A DNA stretch of 64,000 nt from Beijerinckiaceae bacterium (lineage in GTDB: Bacteria; Pseudomonadota; Alphaproteobacteria; Rhizobiales; Beijerinckiaceae). The position numbers were made by a program, and so were the translations under genes. Shown here piece after piece: positions 17,876-26,235 of the stretch (its first letter is position 1; each line of letters begins with the position of its first letter). The notes below the pieces were generated by a model. It did not search any database. It had not been told where the DNA came from and was given only the letters and a program-made list of their open reading frames with translations. Where the stretch lies: assembly GCA_004564215.1 (NCBI GenBank), contig CP024846.1:1674001-1738000 (forward strand), written 5' to 3'.

Positions 17876-18574
17876 TCATCTTTGCCGGTAGCGCCACGCC
17901 AGCGTCTTAGTCAGGCCATCCACGTCCACATAGATCCTTTGCGTATCATACCCGAAGACATGCAGCAGGCGGCGAAAATCGGCTTTTTCCGAACCCGGCA
18001 CCGAGAAACTTGCAAGCGCGTGGGATTGCGCCGAGGGAACCCACGGCAATTGCGGATCCGCGTGCAAGGAGAAGCAGCCTTGCTGCGCGGTGATCCGCGC
18101 GACGCGGGGCGGTACTTCGACGATCACCGGCGAGCCTGTTGGCGCACCGAAGACCTGCGCGCTTCTCAAGCGCCGCACGAAAGGCACGCGAATGGCAAGG
18201 ATTTCCGCATCGGCCGAAGTTGCGTCATCCTCCGTCGCAAACCATGCGGCGACGAGCGGATTGGTCGACCAATCGAGCAAGCGCGTCGGAAGCCCATGAT
18301 GCTGCGCGATCGCAAGCCATTCAAGGTCGGTGAAATCTGCGGCATCGAAGTAGCGCTTCGCCTCAAGAACGAAATCTTCAAAAAGGATTTTTTCGTCAGT
18401 GAGGCGATAGGCGGACGCAGAAGCCTCTCGCCCGATTGCCGGAACAAGCGGCCAGCTGGCATCGCCATGCCCCCGAAACAGCCAGGTGCCGTCAGCCTTC
18501 GTCGAGGCAAAGTCGAGGAAGTCTTGCCAGGATTGCGAGACCATGGGAGAAGTCGGCCAGAATGCGAACGGCAT
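17876..18574 (-). CDS. FRG domain-containing protein
   Basis: This 232-aa protein has an N-terminal FRG domain. The signature TWLFRGHGDASWPLVPAIGR lies at about residues 30-49, followed by EWLAIAQHHGLPTRLLDWST and NPLVAAWFATE at about 103-135. These are the most conserved parts of the family. The biochemical role of FRG domains is not established; some occur in toxin-like and anti-phage proteins. The start at 18574 has GGAAGGGA about 8 nt upstream, overlapping the end of the homospermidine synthase gene region (15-nt gap). It is thus an appended gene of the polyamine operon, which is an unusual neighbour. Confidence 0.88.
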   Translation of the reverse strand: MPFAFWPTSPMVSQSWQDFLDFASTKADGTWLFRGHGDASWPLVPAIGREASASAYRLTDEKILFEDFVLEAKRYFDAADFTDLEWLAIAQHHGLPTRLLDWSTNPLVAAWFATEDDATSADAEILAIRVPFVRRLRSAQVFGAPTGSPVIVEVPPRVARITAQQGCFSLHADPQLPWVPSAQSHALASFSVPGSEKADFRRLLHVFGYDTQRIYVDVDGLTKTLAWRYRQR

Positions 18575-18589
18575 TGTTTGGTCCCTTCC

Positions 18590-20020
18590 TCACCGCACGA
18601 TCACATTCTTGAACTGCCAGGGATCTTCGGTGTCGATATCCTCGGGAAACAGAACAGCGCGGCCTTCGAGCGGAGTCCAATCCGTGTAGACGCCCGTCAC
18701 GGGACCAAGATAGGGAAGCTGCACTTCGAGGCAGCGGCGAAAATCGAGCTCATCCGCTTCAACAATCCCCGCCTCCGGATTCTCCAAGGCCCAAACCATC
18801 CCCGCGAGCACGGCTGAGGTCACCTGAAGTCCGGTTGCGTTCTGATAGGGTGCGATCCGCCGCGTTTCCTCGACGGAAAGCTGCGAACCGTACCAATAGG
18901 CATTTTTGGCATGGCCATAGAGCAATACGCCGAGTTCGTCGATCCCATCGACAATCTCGTTCTCATCCAAGATATGCGACTCTTTCTGCACCTGCCATTG
19001 GGCTCCGGCCATCTCATCGAGCGAGAGTACGGCATCATCGGCCGGACGGTAGGCATAGTGGCAGGTCGGCCGATAGACGACCTTTTCTCCCTCGCGCAGG
19101 GTCAGGAAATCGGCGATCGAAATCGCCTCATTATGGGTGATGAGCCAGCCGTGCTGCGCCTTGGCCGTCGGCGTCCATGAACGCACCCGCGTGCCGGCGC
19201 CCGGACGCATCAAATAGATCGCGCAATCGGGTCCGAAGGCATGGCGCTTGCCTTCGGGCGGCATATGTTTTTCATGGGTGCCCCAGCCGAGCTCGGCCGG
19301 CTGCAAGCCTTCCGAAATAAAGCCCTCGACGGACCAGGTGTTGACGAAGACGCCGCGCGGCTTCGGCGTCGTCGCCCGCTGGGTGTCGCGTTCGGCGATG
19401 TGAATGCCCTTGATGCCAACTTTCTGCGCAAGACGCGCCCAGTCCTCGCGGGTCGAAGGATCGCCGACGTCGATGCCGCAGTCGGCCGCGACATTGAGCA
19501 AGGCTTGTTTGACGAACCAGGAGACCATCCCCGGATTGGCGCCGCAACAGGAGATCGCGGTCGGTCCTTTGCCCAAAGCCCGCCGCAGATCGAGAATGCC
19601 CTCGCGCAAGGCATAGTTCGATCTCTCCGACACGGTCAGACGCGTGTCGGTGTAAAATCCAAGCCAGGGCTCGGCGACCGTGTCGACATAAAGCGCGCCA
19701 ACCTCATGACAGAGCCGCATAATCGCGGCAGACGAAACATCGACCGACAGATTGACGACAAAGGCTTGCCCGCTTCCTTGAGTGAGAAGCGGCTTGAGGA
19801 GCGCGACGAAATCATCCCGCGTGACCGCCTTTTTGATGAACGCAATCCCGCGCTCGTCCAACAGATGGCGATCCTTATCTTCGGGGTCGATGACCGTGAA
19901 CCGCGATTTGTCGAATTTGAAGTGACGTTCAATCAGCGGCAGCACGCCACGCCCGATCGAGCCAAAGCCGATCATGACAATCGGACCTGTAATCGTGCCA
20001 TGCACGGGCCATTGCGACAT
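18590..20020 (-). CDS. hss: Homospermidine synthase
   Basis: Hss joins two putrescines (or putrescine and spermidine) in an NAD-dependent reaction to give sym-homospermidine, the main polyamine of many Hyphomicrobiales. The 476-aa protein starts with a Rossmann motif (VMIGFGSIGRGVLPLIERHF, about residues 15-34). The family segments are FVVNLSVDVSSAAIMRLC, YVDTVAEPWLGFYTD and AISCCGANPGMVSWFVKQAL. The start at 20020 (MSQWPVHGTITG) agrees with the family; a longer frame begins at 20080. Ornithine decarboxylase, which makes its substrate, is two genes upstream on the same strand. Confidence 0.95.
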   Translation of the reverse strand: MSQWPVHGTITGPIVMIGFGSIGRGVLPLIERHFKFDKSRFTVIDPEDKDRHLLDERGIAFIKKAVTRDDFVALLKPLLTQGSGQAFVVNLSVDVSSAAIMRLCHEVGALYVDTVAEPWLGFYTDTRLTVSERSNYALREGILDLRRALGKGPTAISCCGANPGMVSWFVKQALLNVAADCGIDVGDPSTREDWARLAQKVGIKGIHIAERDTQRATTPKPRGVFVNTWSVEGFISEGLQPAELGWGTHEKHMPPEGKRHAFGPDCAIYLMRPGAGTRVRSWTPTAKAQHGWLITHNEAISIADFLTLREGEKVVYRPTCHYAYRPADDAVLSLDEMAGAQWQVQKESHILDENEIVDGIDELGVLLYGHAKNAYWYGSQLSVEETRRIAPYQNATGLQVTSAVLAGMVWALENPEAGIVEADELDFRRCLEVQLPYLGPVTGVYTDWTPLEGRAVLFPEDIDTEDPWQFKNVIVR

Positions 20021-20175
20021 TAATATTACTCCGGGATTGTCGAGGAAATGAGAGCTGTGCCCCAGCGGTACAAGAAGCATTCGCAGGCTTCAAGCCGGGG
20101 GCACATCAATAGTCACGAACGCAGGGCAGGCTGCTGCCTGGAACGGCATCTAAAGCATTGTCGGGTGACAATAGA

Positions 20176-20781
20176 TTACGCGGCCCGGCGATAGAGGCGC
20201 CCTCCGCGATGCGCCGAAAGATCGAGCGCGCCGGAGGCGGTGACGCGCCCTTTCGCCTCGGTCAAAGCGCCATTTCGCAGTTCGAGGCCGAGAAACCGCG
20301 CTTTATCGACTGGACCTGGGAGAATGAGGCCCCGCGTATGTCGGCCGGCAAACCCAAAGGGTTCGTAATAAGGCGCATCGCCCACCAAGAGTACGGCACT
20401 ATGGCCAGCCGAAAACGCCCGGAACAAAGCCTCCGCCATGAGCTTGCGGCCGATCCCGCGTGAACGTTCGGCCTTGGCAACGGCAAGCGGACCGAGCAGA
20501 AGCGCCGGAACCTTGCCAGCGTGAATGTTCCACATGCGCAAAGTCCCGACGAGTTCGCCGGAATCCTTCGCAACAAGCGCCAGCCCCGGCGCCGGCAAGC
20601 GCCCGCGCCGCAGCCGTTCCACCGTCTTGTCGAAACGCGCGGCGCCAAAAGCTTCGTCGAGCAAATTTTCCCGGGCCTCGATATCGGCTGACGATTCGCC
20701 GACAATGAGAAGATCCGGTTCGGTAACGCCTCCGACAAAAGCCGGCCGCTGCACTTCAAAATGATTCACGATCAAGGTCAT
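20176..20781 (-). CDS. GNAT family N-acetyltransferase
   Basis: This 201-aa protein has a GNAT core. It has beta-strands around LALVAKDSGELVGTLRMWN, the acetyl-CoA pyrophosphate loop AVAKAERSRGIGRKLMAEAL (R/Q-x-x-G-x-G/A form), and AVLLVGDAPYYEPFGFAGR. The DxxYYxxFGF segment is typical of the YhbS-like branch. GGAGG lies 5 nt before the ATG. It sits between ornithine decarboxylase and homospermidine synthase on the same strand, 149 nt and 155 nt away. A polyamine substrate would be an attractive guess, but the context alone supports it. Confidence 0.88.
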   Translation of the reverse strand: MTLIVNHFEVQRPAFVGGVTEPDLLIVGESSADIEARENLLDEAFGAARFDKTVERLRRGRLPAPGLALVAKDSGELVGTLRMWNIHAGKVPALLLGPLAVAKAERSRGIGRKLMAEALFRAFSAGHSAVLLVGDAPYYEPFGFAGRHTRGLILPGPVDKARFLGLELRNGALTEAKGRVTASGALDLSAHRGGRLYRRAA

Positions 20782-20831
20782 CCGAGCCTCCGCCGGCCGT
20801 TGCCGGGATGCACGACGACCCTCGCACCACG

Positions 20832-20856
20832 CCAGGGCTCGACAATCGAGCCCTGG
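20832..20856 (-). other. Perfect 11-bp stem-loop between odc and the GNAT gene
   Basis: CCAGGGCTCGA and TCGAGCCCTGG pair exactly around a 3-nt loop. The hairpin lies 75 bp downstream of the odc stop and about 50 bp upstream of the GNAT start on the minus strand. There is no T-run after it on either strand, so it is not a standard intrinsic terminator. It may be a processing or stabilising structure, or a partial transcription block, in the polyamine mRNA. Confidence 0.6.
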
Positions 20857-20930
20857 CCGGCCGTTCGGGACAATGAAAGGGTGGTCGCGGAGGAACTTTG
20901 TTCCGCCGCGCGAGGATCAGGCGAGGCCGC

Positions 20931-22061
20931 TCAAATCACATAGGATTTAAGGGGCGGAAAGCCGTTGAATCCGATCGAGGAATAGGTCGTCGTATAGGCG
21001 CCCGTTCCTTCGATAAGCACTTTCGAACCGATTTCGAGGCCCACGGGAAGAAAATAAGGGTCCTTCTCGTAGAGCACGTCGACGGAATCGCAGGTGGGCC
21101 CCGCCACGACGCAAGCCTCCGTCGCCTCGCCGTCGAAGGCGGTCCGGATCGGATAGCGGATCATCTCGTCCATCGTCTCGGCGAGGCCGTTGAATTTACC
21201 GATGTCGAGATAGACCCACTTCACCTTGTCGTCATCCGACTTGCGCGAGATCAGAATGACTTCCGCCTCGATGACTCCGGCATTGCCGACCATGCCACGG
21301 CCCGGCTCGATAATCGTTTCCGGGATATGGTTGCCGAAATGGCGTCGCAACGATTGGAAGATCGCTTGCGCGTAGGTCTTCACAGCCGGCACATTCTTCA
21401 GATATTTGGTCGGAAACCCGCCGCCGAGATTGACCATCTGCAAGGCGATGCCGCGTTCCGCCAAATCGCGGAAGATCGCCGCGGCGGCCTTCAAGGCGCC
21501 ATCCCACATGCGCGGATTGCGTTGCTGCGAGCCGACGTGAAACGACAGGCCAAAGGCGACCAGCCCAAGCCGATGTGCATGTTCGAGAACTTTCGGCGCC
21601 ATTTCCGCCGCGCAGCCAAACTTGCGCGACAGCGGCCATTCGGCACCGCTGCCGTCGCAGAGAATGCGGCAAAACACTTTGGCTCCCGGCGCGGCACGCG
21701 CGACCTTTTCGACTTCGGCCTCGCAATCCACCGCGAACAGGCGCACGCCAAGCTCATAGGCGCGCAAAATATCGCGCTCCTTCTTGATCGTATTGCCGAA
21801 GCTGATCCGTTCCGCGGTTGCGCCGGCGGCCAGGACCTGCTCGATCTCGACAACCGAAGCGGTATCGAAACAGGAGCCGAGGCGCGCCAAGAGCTCAAGG
21901 ACGCGCGGATCTGGATTGGCCTTCACCGCGTAGAACACGCGGGTGTCGGGCAAAGCCTTGGCGAAGGAAAGATAATTGTCGCGCACGACATCGAGGTCGA
22001 GCACCATGCACGGCCCGTCCTCGCGGCGATTGCGGAGAAACTCCAGAATACGATCGGTCAT
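20931..22061 (-). CDS. Ornithine decarboxylase (alanine racemase-fold, eukaryote-like type III)
   Basis: This enzyme converts ornithine to putrescine with PLP. The 376-aa protein has the fold III motifs: the PLP lysine in VFYAVKANPDPRVLELLARL (about residues 43-62), GSCFDTASVVEIEQVL, FGLSFHVGSQQ, VNLGGGFPTKY and GPTCDSVDVLYEKD with the catalytic Cys near the C-terminus. The start at 22061 (MTDRILEFLRNRR) is the family start; the open frame continues upstream without similarity. It is preceded by a long structured leader and followed by a GNAT gene and hss. Lysine activity, seen in some homologues, cannot be excluded. Confidence 0.93.
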   Translation of the reverse strand: MTDRILEFLRNRREDGPCMVLDLDVVRDNYLSFAKALPDTRVFYAVKANPDPRVLELLARLGSCFDTASVVEIEQVLAAGATAERISFGNTIKKERDILRAYELGVRLFAVDCEAEVEKVARAAPGAKVFCRILCDGSGAEWPLSRKFGCAAEMAPKVLEHAHRLGLVAFGLSFHVGSQQRNPRMWDGALKAAAAIFRDLAERGIALQMVNLGGGFPTKYLKNVPAVKTYAQAIFQSLRRHFGNHIPETIIEPGRGMVGNAGVIEAEVILISRKSDDDKVKWVYLDIGKFNGLAETMDEMIRYPIRTAFDGEATEACVVAGPTCDSVDVLYEKDPYFLPVGLEIGSKVLIEGTGAYTTTYSSIGFNGFPPLKSYVI

Positions 22062-22560
22062 CGCGGCATCCCTTCGAAGGGTGCGGTCTTCGCACCGGAA
22101 CGAACAAGCTTCGGGTGAATGGCGATGCATCGACGCCGGCGCTTTGGAGACGCCACCGCCAATGTTGACCCGCCATCCGCGACCGCTGGCGGGTTGCCGA
22201 GGCAAATGCCTCGCCGACCACGCGCGGTCTGATGCTGCGCCGTTGGACATGCTCACCTTGGACAAGGCGGAGTACGCCGTCCAAAGTGTGAATGGCCATC
22301 GCTTGGATTGGGATGAATCCCTCTCCGCACGCCCGGCAAGAAAGACTAGCCTCTTCGGTAAGCCAGCTTTGGAGGCTGGCAGAGACGAAAAAGCCCGGTC
22401 CGTCGTTGCTTTAAGTCGCGTCCCCCGTTTGGCGGGGTTCGCCGGTTCGCCTCCGGCTGCCGGTCCTTTTGCGGCGGTTAACCGGCCTCTTGTCCGGATC
22501 CCCGCCAACCGACACACGACCACAGGCACGTGCGAAATTGGGCAACACGGAAAATATGTG
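22062..22560 (-). promoter_or_regulatory. Long structured 5' leader of ornithine decarboxylase (candidate speF-type RNA motif)
   Basis: About 500 bp upstream of odc carry several strong hairpins on the minus strand. They are CCGGTT/AACCGG closing a loop between 22485 and 22442, CCCCG/CGGGG at 22437-22423, and GCCAGC/GCTGGC at 22380-22362. A GC-rich run followed by CTTTTT lies near 22390. The alphaproteobacterial speF RNA motif (Rfam family) occurs in this position before ornithine decarboxylase genes. I identify it by position and structure only; I did not match the consensus base by base. Confidence 0.5.
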
Positions 22561-22892
22561 ATTCCGCCCGCATTACAAGAGCTTTTTTGAAGAAATGCGC
22601 GGCCGCCCGCCTCACGTTTGTCAAATCGCACATAAAAACCGGCTGCGGACCCAGGGTGTTCAGGAGGGAAGCGTTACCGCTGCGCCACACGCCACAAGAA
22701 ATCCATCGGCCATAAAATGGCTGTGTGGCTTTGCCTTAGTTCGGGCATGGAAATCGCGGCATGTCGCCTGCGCCTATCGACTTGAAGCCCGGCAAGAACC
22801 CTGCTTGCCGCTCACCGAAAAGATGGGTAACCCCTCACGGAAGCCTTCCCGCCCGACCCAACCCGCGCACGACCCTCTTTTTTGAATTGCTC
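22561..22892. other. Promoter region between odc leader and opgD
   Basis: There is no convincing gene in this stretch of about 330 bp. It should hold the odc leader promoter (minus) and the opgD promoter (plus). The opgD frame is open upstream to 22761, but that extension lacks OpgD similarity and would bury the signal peptide. Confidence 0.45.
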
Positions 22893-24479
22893 ATGACCGA
22901 ATTCAACCGCCGCGTGCTAGTCAAGTGCCTCGTCGTTTCGAGCGCTCTGCCATCGACCATCGGACCCGTATTCGCCCAAGCCGGAAAGACGCAGCCGGCG
23001 CCGACGGCGGCTCCGGTGCAGCAAAAATTCAGCTTCGACGATGTCGTGCGCCGCGCGCGCGATCTCGCGACGGCAACCTTCGATACGGCTTCTCCGGTCC
23101 TTCCCGATGCATTGAACAAATTGGATTTCGATGCCTGGCGAGACATCAGGTTTCGTCCCGACAAAGCCTTTCTCGGCGCCAATGGAAGCCAGTTCCGGCT
23201 GCAATTATTCCATGTCGGTCATCTTTACCGCCACCCCGTGACGATCAATACCATCCGCGACGGCATTCCGACGCCGATTCCCTACTCCGCCGGTCTGTTC
23301 GATTACGGCCGCACCAAGATCGACAAACCGCTGCCGGTCAATCTCGGCTTTGCCGGCTTTCGGCTGCATTATCCCTTGAACACGCCCAAGGTCTTCGACG
23401 AGGTGATCGCCTTTTTGGGCGCGAGCTATTTTCGTTTCCTCGGCCGCGATCAACGCTATGGAATGTCGGCCCGCGCGCTTGCGGTGGAGGCCGGCACCGT
23501 CGCGGAGGAGTTTCCGTTCTTTCGTGAATTCTGGATCGAGACGCCGGAGCCCAACGCCGACCAGGCCACGATCTATGCGCTGCTCGACAGCCCTTCGACG
23601 ACCGGCGCCTATCGCTTCGAAGTTTTCCCTGGCGTTGAAACCGCGATCAAAATATCCGCCACGCTGTTCCCCCGCAAAGAGAAGGTCAAATTCGGCCTCG
23701 CCCCTTTGACCTCGATGTTCTTCCTCGGCGAAGACGATCACCGGTTCAACGAGGACTTTCGACCCGAGCTGCATGATTCGGATGGGCTGTTGATCCATTC
23801 GGGAACCGGCGAATGGATTTGGCGTCCTTTGCGCAACCCGGTAAAATCGGAGGTCTCCGCCTTTCTCGACCGCGACCTTCATGGTTTTGGCCTGCTTCAG
23901 CGGGATCGCGACTTCGACCATTACCAGGATCTCGATCTTGCTTATGAGATGCGGCCGAGTCTCTGGGTCGAGCCAAACGAGAGCTGGGGAGAAGGCGCCG
24001 TCGAACTTGTCGAACTTCCGACCGAGCATGAGACCAACGACAATATCGTCTCCTCCTTCGTCCCGAAGGAGTCGCCCGAGCCCGGCAAGCCTTTCAACTT
24101 CGGCTACCGAATTATCGCCAGTCTCAATCTGGCCCGGCTGTCGCCGAACGGCCGCGCGCTGAACACCTATCAAACGACCGCCGCCGCGCTCGGTTCAGCC
24201 GAACCCCCGGCGCCCGGCTCGCGCCGCTTCATCATCGATTTCACCGGCGGCGACCTTTCCTATTTCGCCAACGATCCGCAATTGGTCGAGGTGGTTCCCT
24301 CGGTGAGCCAAGGCAAGATCACGCGGTTCTTCATCGTTCCCAACATCCATACCAAAGGATTTCGCGCCGTCATCGATGTCCAGCTCGACCCCGGCCAATC
24401 CACCGATATTCGCGCCTTCCTGCGGACCGGGTCGCGGGCCCTGACCGAGACCTGGACCTTTCCTTGGCGCGCCGATTAG
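22893..24479 (+). CDS. opgD: Periplasmic glucan biosynthesis protein (MdoG/OpgD family)
   Basis: OpgG/OpgD proteins shape osmoregulated periplasmic glucans. The 528-aa precursor begins MTEFNRRVLVKCLVVSSALP, a twin-arginine-like signal (NRRVLVK), as in Tat-exported OpgD, with cleavage after about FAQA. The mature domain starts FSFDDVVRRARDLA. It contains FRLQLFHVGHLYRHPVTIN, the SSYF/RFLGRDQRYGMSARALAV region, TSMFFLGEDDHRFNEDFRPE, HDSDGLLIHSGTGEWIWRPL and FGLLQRDRDFDHYQDL, all strongly conserved in the family. The start at 22893 is chosen so that the signal peptide is N-terminal. No opgH glucosyltransferase gene is next to it. OpgG rather than OpgD is possible; the Tat motif favours D. Confidence 0.88.
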   Translation: MTEFNRRVLVKCLVVSSALPSTIGPVFAQAGKTQPAPTAAPVQQKFSFDDVVRRARDLATATFDTASPVLPDALNKLDFDAWRDIRFRPDKAFLGANGSQFRLQLFHVGHLYRHPVTINTIRDGIPTPIPYSAGLFDYGRTKIDKPLPVNLGFAGFRLHYPLNTPKVFDEVIAFLGASYFRFLGRDQRYGMSARALAVEAGTVAEEFPFFREFWIETPEPNADQATIYALLDSPSTTGAYRFEVFPGVETAIKISATLFPRKEKVKFGLAPLTSMFFLGEDDHRFNEDFRPELHDSDGLLIHSGTGEWIWRPLRNPVKSEVSAFLDRDLHGFGLLQRDRDFDHYQDLDLAYEMRPSLWVEPNESWGEGAVELVELPTEHETNDNIVSSFVPKESPEPGKPFNFGYRIIASLNLARLSPNGRALNTYQTTAAALGSAEPPAPGSRRFIIDFTGGDLSYFANDPQLVEVVPSVSQGKITRFFIVPNIHTKGFRAVIDVQLDPGQSTDIRAFLRTGSRALTETWTFPWRAD

Positions 24480-24495
24480 GCAGCTCTCTTTAAGG

Positions 24496-24539
24496 CCATC
24501 GTACCAAAATGTTTCACGTGAAACCTTTTGGTACGATGG
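24496..24539. promoter_or_regulatory. 44-bp near-perfect palindrome containing a parS-like ParB site
   Basis: Bases 24510-24525 match the chromosomal parS consensus TGTTTCACGTGAAACA at 15 of 16 positions (last base C instead of A). The site is exactly centred in a larger inverted repeat of two 22-bp arms (CCATCGTACCAAAA on the outside) with a single mismatch. It lies between the convergent ends of opgD and the creatininase-family gene. ParB binds parS to load the segrosome, usually near the replication origin. No T-run follows on either strand, so it is not a typical terminator. Confidence 0.75.
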
Positions 24540-24560
24540 GTCCCGAAAACCTTACAAAGC

Positions 24561-25367
24561 CTAAGACCGCGGACCGCCCTTCAACCGTGTCAGATCGAAG
24601 CCGTCGATGTCCTGCAGCAATTCGATGAAGGCCGTGGCGCCATAATCGGCGCAGGTCTCGCCCTTGTGCGCCGAAGCCGCGCCGGCATCGCCCATCGCGC
24701 CGGATTCGGACAAATCCTGGCTCATCCAGCCAAAGCCGGTCGGACGGCCCGAGCGCAGCCAGTTGAATTCCCGCTCCATCCCAATGCTCTCCGACTTGAA
24801 CTCGCCGGCCTCATCCATGCGCACGAGTTCAGGCCGAAAATTCAGCATCAGCGAGGTCTCGATCTCGCCGGCGTGGATTCCATGGGCGGTTTCCTGCGTG
24901 GAAAAAAGTCCGTCCGGCGCGCCGAAGCGCTGCCAGGAGGCCATCACGACCAGCATGCCGAGGCGGGCGCGAAGATCATGCGCGATAATGTCGAGGATCG
25001 CGCTATTGCCGCCGTGCGAATTCAGGAGCACCAGCTTGCGGCAGCCGGCCCGATGGACGCATTCGCCGATTTCCGTCCAGGCAGCGAGGACCGTCGACGC
25101 TGAGAGGCTGAGCGTGCCAGGAAAATCATTGTGCTCGATCGAACAGCCGCAATTTTGCACGGGCAAAAACAAAACCTGAAGCTCGCTCGGCAGCCGCTCG
25201 ATAACCTGGGCGATATAGCCTTCCATGATGAAGCTATCGACGCCCAGCGGCAGATGCGGGCCATGCTGCTCGGTCGCCGCCAGCGGCAGAACCGCGATGG
25301 TGCTCGCCATATCGGCGGGCTGAAAATCGGTCCAGGTCATCTCGGCCCAAAATTTTGTGGGCAGCAT
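24561..25367 (-). CDS. Creatininase family amidohydrolase
   Basis: This 268-aa metal-dependent hydrolase has the creatininase-family motifs LAATEQHGPHLPLGVDSFI (metal ligands Glu and His, Asp), LLNSHGGNSAILDIIA and TAHGIHAGEIETSLMLNF. The family includes creatininase, FAPy deformylase, MftE and other ring- or amide-cleaving enzymes, so the substrate is open. I chose ATG 25367, which has AAGGA about 8 nt upstream; the ATG at 25373 is too close to it. It is convergent with opgD across the parS-like palindrome, and the next plus-strand operon is the thi cluster, separated by chrA and two repeats. Confidence 0.88.
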   Translation of the reverse strand: MLPTKFWAEMTWTDFQPADMASTIAVLPLAATEQHGPHLPLGVDSFIMEGYIAQVIERLPSELQVLFLPVQNCGCSIEHNDFPGTLSLSASTVLAAWTEIGECVHRAGCRKLVLLNSHGGNSAILDIIAHDLRARLGMLVVMASWQRFGAPDGLFSTQETAHGIHAGEIETSLMLNFRPELVRMDEAGEFKSESIGMEREFNWLRSGRPTGFGWMSQDLSESGAMGDAGAASAHKGETCADYGATAFIELLQDIDGFDLTRLKGGPRS

Positions 25368-25439
25368 GAACATATTCCTTATGGCGCGGCCACGACTGAG
25401 CGCCAGCAAAAAAGCTTACACGGATCCCGAAAACCCTCA

Positions 25440-25553
25440 CCCTGAGGAAGCCCGAAGGGCTGTCTCGAAGGGCGAGGGCGCTTCGTAGGCCACGCAAGGC
25501 ATCCTTCGAGACGCCCACTGCTTGGGCTCCTCAGGATGAGGGTGAGGCTTTTG
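25440..25553 (+). repeat. Intergenic repeat, copy 1 (inverted partner at 26929)
   Basis: This element of about 114 bp runs from CCTCACCCTGAGGAAGCC through CTGTCTCGAAGGGCGAGGG and CCTTCGAGACGCCC to CTCAGGATGAGGGTGAGG. It has paired outer and inner inverted segments. The reverse complement of 26929-27036 aligns with it along its length with scattered differences. Such elements are common between alphaproteobacterial genes. The gap 25368-25702 holds this repeat and nothing else I can name. Confidence 0.8.
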
Positions 25554-25702
25554 AAACAGGCTCTGAGGGAAAAGCTCGCACATTTGCCGCGCGGGCGCAA
25601 AAGCGGTGCTTACTGCGCAGCCGCAAGGAGCCCCCGAGACTTACTTCAAGCTCACGACACGGGTTAGTGCCATTATGAAACTCGAATGTCATGCATCTCG
25701 GA

Positions 25703-26233
25703 TCAGTGCAGAAGAACCCCTGACAATGACGCTGCGGATGACGTCATTGCAGCCGCCAAAATAATCCAAAAAGTATCGAGTTCTGTCATCAGCATCAAAA
25801 CCAAACTGACGGCGGCGATTCCTATCGTGACTGGATCGGTTAATGCGTCTTGTGCAAGCGGGATTGCGGCGGCAAATAGAAGACCGGAGCTTGCAATGAC
25901 GACCGCTTGCAAGATCGCCTTGACTCTCGGATGATCGATTTTTCTCTTCGCGTAATGCACCAGGGGGATGACCAGCAACGCGGGTGTAATCATCGCCAAC
26001 CACCCGGCAACCGCCCCAGACAGGCCTGCTGCGAAATAGCCGACACTGACAATGTAAAGCCCTACAGGCCCTGGCGAGCTGCGGGTGATGACGACGGCTT
26101 CGTTGAGTTGGTCGTTCGTCAGAACATGGTATTGGTTGACGAGGGTGTCCTGCACGACCGGCAAGGATGCAAGACCGGCAAAACTTGTAATGGTGGCCTT
26201 GAGCAAGAGGATATAAAGCAAAAAAATATTCAT
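25703..26233 (-). CDS. chrA: Chromate transporter, second CHR-domain subunit
   Basis: This 176-aa membrane protein is one half of a two-gene (short-chain) ChrA exporter. It begins MNIFLLYILLLKATITSFAG. It has the CHR-domain signatures AVVITRSSPGPVGLYIVSVG and AGLSGAVAGWLAMITPAL, with about five to six TM helices. ChrA proteins export chromate by proton-driven antiport; some homologues have other or unknown anions. The start at 26233 lies 2 nt after the stop of the first subunit (26236). The pair therefore behaves as a split version of the about 400-aa fused ChrA. Confidence 0.87.
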   Translation of the reverse strand: MNIFLLYILLLKATITSFAGLASLPVVQDTLVNQYHVLTNDQLNEAVVITRSSPGPVGLYIVSVGYFAAGLSGAVAGWLAMITPALLVIPLVHYAKRKIDHPRVKAILQAVVIASSGLLFAAAIPLAQDALTDPVTIGIAAVSLVLMLMTELDTFWIILAAAMTSSAASLSGVLLH

Positions 26234-26235
26234 GC

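Noticed and set aside
24496..24539. Intrinsic terminator for opgD or the creatininase-family gene
   Set aside because: No T-run follows the stem on either strand; the parS match at the centre is a better explanation.
24561..25367. Calling the gene a true creatininase
   Set aside because: Motifs define only the superfamily; no creatine pathway gene is nearby.
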